The notes under the pieces: model-generated | Database searches by the model: none | Seen by the model: only the letters and a program-made list of their open reading frames with translations | Told to the model about the DNA's origin: nothing | Origin: Ixodes scapularis | Lineage: Eukaryota; Arthropoda; Arachnida; Ixodida; Ixodidae | Length of the DNA stretch: 64,000 nucleotides | Direction of reading: 5' to 3' | Assembly (NCBI RefSeq): GCF_016920785.2 | Contig: NW_024609846.1 | Span: 110,164,831 to 110,228,830, forward strand | Program-made: the position numbers and the translations under genes | In this document: positions 56,396-64,000 of the stretch, one piece after another | Layout: each line of letters opens with the position of its first letter | Position numbering within the stretch: position 1 is the stretch's first letter

Positions 56396-59300
56396 TTATA
56401 GCAATGAAAGAAAGAAAAAAAGCAGCGATGGCAGTGGAGAAATAAATGTAGGTTGTTGAGAGGAAATTCAACATCGTTCTAAAAGCGCGACACACAAAAA
56501 AAAGGACACAACCGGGATGTATCAATACACAGCTACATTATTTATTCGCAGGATTAGCTATCATTATATTTCATAACCCGGTTAGCGATCCTAAACATTC
56601 TCAAAACCTTTAACTGTCCCTCGGTAGTAAACTAGATAAGGAATGCTAAGAGATGTTCGTTAATCGTAAAACTAAACGTAAAAACGGGTTCTTCAAAAGA
56701 GAGTGCAAAACGTGCGCCACACATTTTCTCCACGGACCCAACGCGAGGGAGAGAGGGTGCGTGGAGACGCGGCCCTGGCATAATTACGCACTCAGTCCCC
56801 GGCTCGTCTTGGCTTTAGTCGTTTCCCTCGCGTCGGCTTTCAGTGAAGTTCGGTAAACGGGGAAACAAGTGACAGCGGTTTAAACTTCCAGCAAAATCTG
56901 GTAACCGAGAGTGGCTACCAGCAAAACTTCCAGCAAAATCTGGTAAACTGCGCAGGTTTCGGATGAAAACGAGGGAAACTTGAACAGTTTTCACCGAATG
57001 TCACTGGAAGTTTTTTGCCGGATTTTTCAAAAGGAAAGGGACACGAACTGGCACGCTTTCGTCGACAACATCAAGTTTAAAGCCCACAAAACTCCATTGC
57101 GATGAAATATGGCCCGCCACAGCGGACCTTTTGCCCTGGCCAATGGCTGAAACTCGTCCTTTGTACAACTCAGTGGCCCTCGGAAAACTGACGGAATTCA
57201 CTTAACTCGTGAGGTTCATGCCGGTGAAACAAAACCCTCGCAGAAGGATAACCAGCTCGATTTCTGCAGCCACTCATACTAAAAAGACCCATCCCGGTCT
57301 CGGCTACGCGCGACACCACACGAACTTTTGTCGTCTCTAGCTGCTCAGCTGCTAGGGTCGTCTGCTCCTCGTGGTTCGTTGTGGGCCGATCGCCTTTGGT
57401 TTTCCGTTTTAAAATCCACCGAACGGAAGCGAGCGCTACGCCACGACCAAATTCTATAGCAAACCGCCCACCTTACTTGTGACCTGATCACATTGTCCTT
57501 ATAGCTGTGTAAACTTTTTATAACTAAACCTGAACAATCAGGTACATGCTCCCTAGTTCTTTAAATCCCATTAGCACTGGAGGTTGTGTGAAGCAGGGTG
57601 CGGGTCCCAACGACACCTTATGATAGCAAGATCACAGTGCTAGGGTTTTTTACGTCACCTGCAATCATCCAGCACATGAAACACGAGTGCTGCGTCAGCG
57701 TATGGCTGGGAATCGTGTTCCTCCTGATCAAACACCAGCCGAACACTTACTGAGCAATCATGCGCAGTATGTGATCCGCACTGGTCTGTTTCGAGTCACT
57801 TAGAAAATAAAAGATGATGGCTCTGGTATTTTGTGGGTGTACATAAAATTCACTCCCTCTAATCCTTAATTTCTATTGCGCATTTTTATTAGTTTCCAGA
57901 CAGCCCACCGGGGTACCGCATGTAATGAGAGCTAAGTGCTTTGCCATTTGCCTTTTATTAGGACTAAAATACAAATATAGAAGGAATTTCGTTAACATTT
58001 ATCTAAGTTGTTATTGATCTCACAAGCGTGTTAGAACTAAAGGACTCAAGCTGTTGCCTAATGAACCGTATGTAGTGCATTCACATTTCGGTAATAAGGT
58101 AATGTGTTTTATGAGGTACTCGCAAACAAATATTCCCTCACTCGGTGTCTTTAATTAGGATACGTGCTCGTAAGCATTAAAAAATAATTTCTTATATTCC
58201 AACTAAACTATAGCCATAAGAATGTTTATCTATTATATTCCAAAGTGTCACTGACGTTTATTTAGTCGTCATATCAAGGGGTAACTCACATTCAAACTAA
58301 ACATTTCGAAAAATTCTGTTCAACAAAACAGCATTCAGACCATACTCGCACGTAAACCGTTGCAAGTGACAAAATTAGTTGTAGTCTCTTACATTTGTCA
58401 ATAATTTTGTAAGTGAATATTGCCGCTCGCAGGGTCGCGGACTTGTAGAAGATTCTTGTTTATTCTTGCTGCGGACATACCTTCTATCGTTCATCAAAGA
58501 TTTTGTTGTTCTAGAAAGTGCGTGTTCATTCTCGCCCCGAGCGCGCTACGCTCAAACCTTCTCCGCCGAATCTTCGAGATAGTGACTCACTCTAGATAAG
58601 AGGCCACCCGCAACCTTGTCGAGGCAGTTTCGCCCCAGCGTTCGACTCTGCTCTTTCGGCGACTTCGACGCCCGCGACGCTCTACTGTTATCTTTTTTTT
58701 TCCTTCTTTATTTTGGGCACAAGTTCGCCCGATTAAACGTTTAGTTTACTCAGTTATTTGACGCCTCATCACTTGTCATTCGTGACAATATTTACATACT
58801 TTACACAGTAGTTGTAGAGCAATTTCTTTACTTATTTACGCAAAATAGTGATAAGAACTCGTCACATTTCGTTTTTATTCACAGAGGAAAGGAAACGAGA
58901 ATTCGAAAGCAAAACTAAAATCAAGACGTTTGTAAGATGAGCTTAATTGGAATCCCATAGTCACCTGCACTTAAAAAAGCAGTGCAACGCAGTCCTCTGC
59001 AAATGGTCAACGCCTTTGTTCACGTCGCCTAACATTTCGTTTTTTTTTTTTTTCGTAATTTGGTTGTTTGTAAAGGTCAGCTTGCTCACAAAACATCGAT
59101 GTGGCAAGCGCACTGATTTAAAGAATCGGACTCTCGGTGTAAACAACATATGGCAAGCTGTTAAGATCAAGATGTTTACTTCCAACAACAACGAAAAGAA
59201 AAATGTCGAAGTTCACGATAGTTGGTCTAACGGATGAGGGGCAGAAAGAACAGCGCGGCTGCTCTTTCTGCTCCCTTACTCTCTCTTTGCCTTCTAAGAT

Positions 59301-59683
59301 GCAAAGCCGAAAACACCAAACGATTACGCGCCTCCCATGAGCACGAGACAATCAGCAATGTCCTCTTTGGACATAGTGACTAAGACAGTTAGTGCAATGT
59401 CACAACAGGGGCAGAGAGCTCCGCCTTATCGTGAAATAAAATGCGACTCAAAGCTTTTTATTTTAATTTATTTACCAGAAGAGCTTCATAACCTGGATTC
59501 CCTAAAAAGACCAAAACAAGACCTGAGAGAATGGTGCTGCCAGACGATAGGTGACTGAAATGGACCACGTTTTTCCCTTGTTCTCTTGTCGGGTATAGTT
59601 CTCTTTGTTTGGGTTTGTTTAGTAGCATGCAAAAAATGCATGCTTTGTTATAACTATGTAAGCAACCTGTTGGACGCCAGGTC
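56396..59683. other. No gene recognised
   Basis: Items seen: a Penelope-like tail near 56490-56550, a short direct repeat of CTTCCAGCAAAATCTGGTAA at about 56886 and 56927, and a T-run at 59041-59053. Open frames are short and carry no domain. Confidence 0.35.
58396..58787 (+). repeat. Possible solo LTR (392 bp)
   Basis: It begins TGTCAATAAT and ends TTCGTGACA, with a GC-rich middle and ATTAAACG late in the sequence as in LTR R regions. Flanks ACATT and ATATT match at 4 of 5. No second copy is in the window to confirm it. Confidence 0.35.
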
Positions 59684-61561
59684 CAGGGTTGCCAGGTTGG
59701 GCTATAAATAGCCAAATTGGGCTAGTTTTATTTGCATTTGGCGGGAAAAAATGGTAGTTGGCTATTTGGCTAGTATTGGGCTATTTCTAACCTGTGCATT
59801 GGGCTATTTCTGACCTGTGCACTCAGCAGTTTCTGACCTGTGCTGGAACCAAAATGCCTGAAAGCACTTGGGTTTATAGGTTCGAATGTATTTTTAGAGT
59901 AAGTTACGTGAACATTTGGCGCTTCAGTCCCTTAACCCTGATAAGTTTGCGACAGCAAACAAATTCGTCTTCTTTATGCGCGCCTTGTGCAATTGTTTAC
60001 CTCCGAATGCAAGCATGTGCTGTTATTCCTCCATCTCAACAAGTGGCGGCGCGATTCCTTGCGGCCTTAACAGCACCTGTTCTGCGCATTCTTTAGGTTG
60101 TCTGAATTCTGCATAGTTCTCCCGTGACGTCATTCTGGTCACCAAGCGTCCCAATATAGTGGAAGGTATGTTGTCATCAGGGTTGTAAAAGTTACTTCAA
60201 AAATGTACCTAAGATACAGTTACAGTTACTCATACGAAACTGTACCTAGGTACGTATCTAGCTACTCGCTTAAAAATGTACCTAGGTGCAGGTACAGTTA
60301 CTTCAAAGGTACTTTTTACTTTCACGCCAAGTATTTTTCTCAAATTTGTCACATTATTATTAAAAGTAAATCCTTTGTATACTGGGATGTACACAAAAAC
60401 AAGTTTGATAAGCATGCCTTATTGGTGTCAATGGGCCCGCCCTGCTCCCGCCCTGTTCCCGTGCGCTAGCTACCAGCGAAGTCAAAGCTAGCGCAAGCCC
60501 AATGCTCTGTGCATTCCTGACTCGCGCGTGGGCTTGTGCAGTGTGGGCACCGTTAGGGGATCCATGCGCGCGCTTGTAGCTTCGGCTGCGCTCGCACCGA
60601 AGCTGAAACGAAGTATAGTTGAGTTTCACCAAACTCTGGATGTAGTGCTGGTAAAGCCTCACCGTCCTTTTCGGAGCACAAAGCACTGCGCGACTCGCGC
60701 GACTGTGGTGTGTGCTCCGCGGGTGTCGCTTCTCTGCAGCGCGACGGTGCATGCCAAGGAGCGCACTCAACGGGTTAACTCGCCGTGATTCGATCGTGAC
60801 TTCGCCAGCACATCGAAAATGAATCGGAATTTTTGAAGCAAATATCCGATACTGCTGCCCAAGAAACAACTCTAATCTGAACTAAAACATTCCACAACAA
60901 TGAGGGTCGTTAGATGCTGCTGCAGATACCTGAAAAGAAGTGCAGGCTGATAAAACTAAATATCCTGTACCGTCAGAACTCAGTGTTACATATTTAATTG
61001 TATTTTTTTATCTGACGAGCAGATAAACTTCGTTTTAAAAAATGTTTTTTTTTGTGTTTATTTTGTTGAATTTTATATATCCTGCCTTAAAAAGGCGACA
61101 GGCACTGTGTTCCTATAATAGAGATGGGCTTTATATAGCAATGCGGCATTATTTCATTTTCAAGTAATATGGCAACATATGCCGGACCCTGCTCCAAAAG
61201 GGCCACTACCTGCTCCAAAAAATATTTTGCCTGCTACAAGGCCTGCTCCAAAAGGTCAAATGGCACTTCCATCACTCTGTACGGTTTGTTATGCTCCGTA
61301 CTATGTGCGTTTACGTCCGTCAGTCGGCCAAGAGATTGACGTCGCGTCGTACGTCAGGGTAGCAACTTTTCGTGCGTACAATACGCCTGCTACTGATTTG
61401 TCGTTGTTCTCAACTGCGGATGTCTGATAACTGGAACTTAGAACTTTGCAGGACCCCCTCGAAACCGTTGTTTAAAGCCTATCCCTGCGTCAACTCACTC
61501 TTCGTTTTCGACGTGTTTCGACCCATTAACCACTCTGACTTCACCTATATATTATATATGA

Positions 61562-61830
61562 CGAAGTAGAGGTCCATCGGTAGCACAGCGGAAACTTTAT
61601 TTTCGACGTTTCAGCCAGAGTCCGGTCTTCGTCAGGAATGGGTAACAAAGAAAGGTTTGGTCATACTTATACAAAATTACGGTGCAAGTCCATTTTTCAG
61701 GGCGTCTGGAGCGACGGTAAGAAGTCGTTACAAAGATGTCCGGGTGCGCTAGGTAAACTAGGCTTCCGAGAAAATGAACCGACCCACAACAATTATCTGT
61801 AAGCTGCCTTGTCATTGGTCATTTAGATAT
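61562..61830 (-). mobile_element. Penelope-like 3' tail with hammerhead-like motif
   Basis: On the minus strand CTGACGA (61629-61635) is followed by an imperfect stem (AGACC / GGCT) and GAAACGTC (61605-61612). GAAAATAAAG and GTGCTACCGATGGACCTC then follow to the 3' end at about 61562. The layout equals the 3' part of Penelope-D. Confidence 0.5.
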
Positions 61831-62051
61831 CGTCTTCATTTTAGTTTTACTGGAAGCAACCAATTTTTCCCTTTTTAATGCCCGCACGTCCGGAATTTTC
61901 CGCCGCTGTTGACCATCTTTGGCGTCTGGCAGAAATATCGTTTTCGTCTCAAGTGCTAATGCTGAAACCTAGTTGGACTAGTGTCCTGCGCCGCTGAGCT
62001 GTTCTGATACGGTGCAATAAGTATTAACTAGCCATGCTTTGCTTTTTTTAA

Positions 62052-62269
62052 GAGGTCTCACAAGGAAGCACTAAAGAGTGTCGACAAGAGCAAGACGAAT
62101 GTCAACGGGGTAAAACGGAAAGCCGCGGCACCCAAGGAAAGACCCGAATGTAGCACAGGGCCTCCACAACATAGAATAACAGCAGCCCAGCCATCAGTGG
62201 CAGACTACATCAGAAGCTCGAAGTCTCCGTTCGGCCAGAGTACGAGTGCTTCGATTATCTGCCCTTGAT
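62052..62269 (+). pseudogene. hAT transposase exon remnant
   Basis: After an acceptor-like TTGCTTTTTTTAAG the frame reads RSHKEALKSVDKSKTN and then QPSVADYIRSSKSPFGQ before a stop at about 62269. A BED-finger end (xxRSHKEAL) followed by a basic linker and a QPSxxDY segment is the usual start of hAT transposases. The catalytic domain is absent. It belongs to the inner hAT element. I am moderately confident of the family and not of the exon limits. Confidence 0.5.
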
Positions 62270-62808
62270 GTTTGTATCCTTCTACTGCTGCAATAAGTTT
62301 TGACAACGAAGCCTGCCAGTTTTGTTGTGCTTAATTATGTGAAATGAACATTTACATATCTAAGGTCCCCCAATACTATTTTCCGCACGTAATTATAACT
62401 GTGACTCTGGAAGTAGTATTTGTAGGGGTATTTTAGAAACCAGGAGGGAGTTTCTTCAGACGTAGGTATTTTCAGTTTTGTAAAGTGCAAAATTTGAGTT
62501 CGATTTATTGCGTGGAAACACTACGTGATGTTAAATTGCTTTAAGACTGTAATTATAATTTATTTTCAGTTGTATGTTATATTGCATTTTCTACAATTTT
62601 GACGAAGTGAATAAAAAAAGTACCTGTAAAAAGTAACTTCACTTAGTTACAAGTTACTGGAAAATGTATCTAAGATACAGATACAGATACTGAGAAATGA
62701 AAGTACCTAGGTTTGTACCTCAGGTACAACCAAAGTACCTAGTTACCGATTTACAGTTACTTGTACCTAGGTACTTTACAACCCTGGTTGTCATGCGCTT
62801 GTACGAAC

Positions 62809-63280
62809 TAGGGGTGTCGCGAACCGGCCGAGGTTCGAGTTCGACCAGGTTCGACTTTTTCGAACTTTTAGTGGAAAATTCGACGAACCCTGTATTGAGG
62901 TTCGACTCGTGTGCGCATGCGCGACAGACTGGCCAGTTGGCTTCGGATTGGATGGTAATGGCTAAGGAAAAAATTAAGGGTAGCGCTGATTTGTTATTTC
63001 ACTTAATACAGTACAAAAAAAATTAAGTTATTAACCTCTTCAGTGATTAGAATTAGTTTGTTTTAATTGCAACTGTTTATAAAATAAAATAACCCTTTTC
63101 TTAAAAAAACATTCTCCAAACCTAGACATGCTTGTATCAAGGTCTGGCCACACTGTCCACAAAGTCGAACCGGTCGAATCTGGGGAAAAGTTCGAAGGTT
63201 CGTCGAACCGGTTCGACCCAGTCGAACCCCCGAAAGTTCGACTTAAAAATCTGGTTCGACTAAAGTTCGCGACACCCCTA
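62809..63280. mobile_element. 472-bp hAT-like MITE
   Basis: Ends TAGGGGTGTCGCGAACCGG and, inverted, TAGGGGTGTCGCGAACTTT. Flanks GTACGAAC (62801-62808) and GTACGAAG (63281-63288) match at 7 of 8. Subterminal GGTTCGA repeats occur in both directions. It sits 22 bp from the inner hAT element, inside the outer one. Confidence 0.8.
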
Positions 63281-63526
63281 GTACGAAGAAGTACGAACGT
63301 TTCAGGAAGTTCGCCGAACGTGAAAGGGACGCCATTTCTGGGACATTTGATGGATAAAAATGGATTATGTGTCTTTTCTTTACAAAATAAACGTTTCAAA
63401 TGGTGAGTTTTTTTGGGGGGCTATTTTTGGGCTATTTTTCTCGATCGACATTTGGCTATTTTTGGGCTATATCTCGTAGACGTTTGGCGGGTTGGAGTTC
63501 AAACACCTGGCAACCCTGGCCAGGTC

Positions 63527-64000
63527 CCGCCGACAAGCATACCCATGCTTTTGCGGGCCGGTCTATGTACTGTGTTGAAAACGGGACAATAAAATATTTA
63601 TTATTATTTATTATTTATTACTTGAAAGATGTGACAGTGACTGGCATGCTGCTCAAAAGCTATCAGCACACCTCTCACCTTTTGAAAATAAGAAAGTTTA
63701 TTTTAATATGATGTTGTTCTTCACCTATTCTTCTAAAAACTCCAGGGTTCATATATCGCTATCAGCTTTTGCTTTGCGCCAACATTTTGTGACCGGGTAA
63801 AGATTGTGATCATTTTTGTTGGTGATGCCCTTCCACAAATTATAGCACGTTGTCGGTAAAATGCGTATTTCGACGAGAAACCTATTGCCTTTTATTTTAG
63901 TCTCCCTACACCAATTAAAATTTAAAAAAAAATGTATATCTGTCGTCAGCCTTTTAGAACGTTTTATTAACAATGTTAAACACTGGATTCCAACTTGTCT
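63527..64000. other. No gene recognised
   Basis: Continues the target sequence of the outer hAT element. An ATAAAATATTTATTATT stretch (about 63590-63620) could be a 3'UTR or polyadenylation region, but no coding sequence is visible. Confidence 0.3.

Larger units (their letters stand above)
60178..62786 (+). mobile_element. hAT-type element, inner (2.6 kb)
   Basis: Ends CAGGGTTGTAAAAGTTACTT and, inverted, CAGGGTTGTAAAGTACCTAG. A perfect 8-bp duplication, GTTGTCAT, lies at 60170-60177 and 62787-62794. GTACCTAGGTA palindromes repeat at both ends. It contains a transposase-like exon remnant and a Penelope tail. Confidence 0.85.
59684..63518. mobile_element. hAT-type element, outer
   Basis: Ends CAGGGTTGCCAGGT and its complement. 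A perfect 8-bp duplication, GCCAGGTC, lies at 59676-59683 and 63519-63526. Subterminal TTTGGCTATTT / TTGGGCTA repeats occur at both ends. Without the later insertions it is only about 0.75 kb, with no transposase, so it is non-autonomous. Confidence 0.85.

Overview
This is a transposon-dense eukaryotic window, and I found no convincing ordinary host gene in it. Spliced GT-AG genes, Penelope-like retroelements with GIY-YIG domains, Ty3/gypsy elements, PIF/Harbinger, MULE, hAT, CACTA-type and TTAA-target elements, and many foldback MITEs suggest a large arthropod genome. A hard tick or another chelicerate is my best guess. That guess is inference from repeat content; no rRNA or housekeeping gene confirms it.

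Layout. 1-1211 is the 5' half of a non-LTR retrotransposon on the minus strand (endonuclease start, then an ORF1 with PHD finger and RRM/FP25-like domain). 1306-2532 is a 227-bp tandem array sitting where its 5'UTR would be. 2533-3105 is the N-terminal part of a PIF/Harbinger transposase that stops exactly at the array. 4.7-9.7 kb holds foldbacks and degenerate repeats. 10.07-10.84 kb is a gypsy PBS and gag. 12.3-15.3 kb is a degraded minus-strand gypsy element (integrase, then RT), broken up by foldback MITEs.

The centre of the window is one gypsy element (222-bp LTRs at 15559-15780 and 45244-45465) split inside its gag-protease region by a single insertion, 16697-42239 (25,543 bp). The insertion has 13-bp terminal inverted repeats (CCCAGGCAGCACA), a 2-bp CT target duplication and subterminal arrays of CCAATATTGG-like palindromes. 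Removing it restores the gypsy reading frame exactly. It carries two genes pointing away from each other: a CACTA/EnSpm-type transposase (22377-24464, minus, one in-frame stop), and an apparently intact six-exon gene (27876-41615, plus; 331 aa) whose C-terminal half looks like DUF4806. I read the whole as a giant CACTA-type transposon with an accessory protein. Its introns and flanks were later colonised by TTAA elements, a pogo/Tigger-like element, Penelope fragments (one pair head to head) and MITEs.

45.5-50.6 kb has no gene I can support. 50.6-51.7 kb is a MULE derivative. 52.5-56.4 kb is a Penelope-like element interrupted by a MULE with an intron-containing FLYWCH/MULE transposase gene; removing the MULE again restores the frame. 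A hammerhead-ribozyme-like motif lies in the Penelope 3' region. 59.7-63.5 kb is a nest of hAT-type elements, three of them with 8-bp target duplications.

Functionally the window is a stack of insertions rather than an operon-like system. The one coherent unit is the 25.5-kb element: ends, transposase and the spliced DUF4806-like gene.
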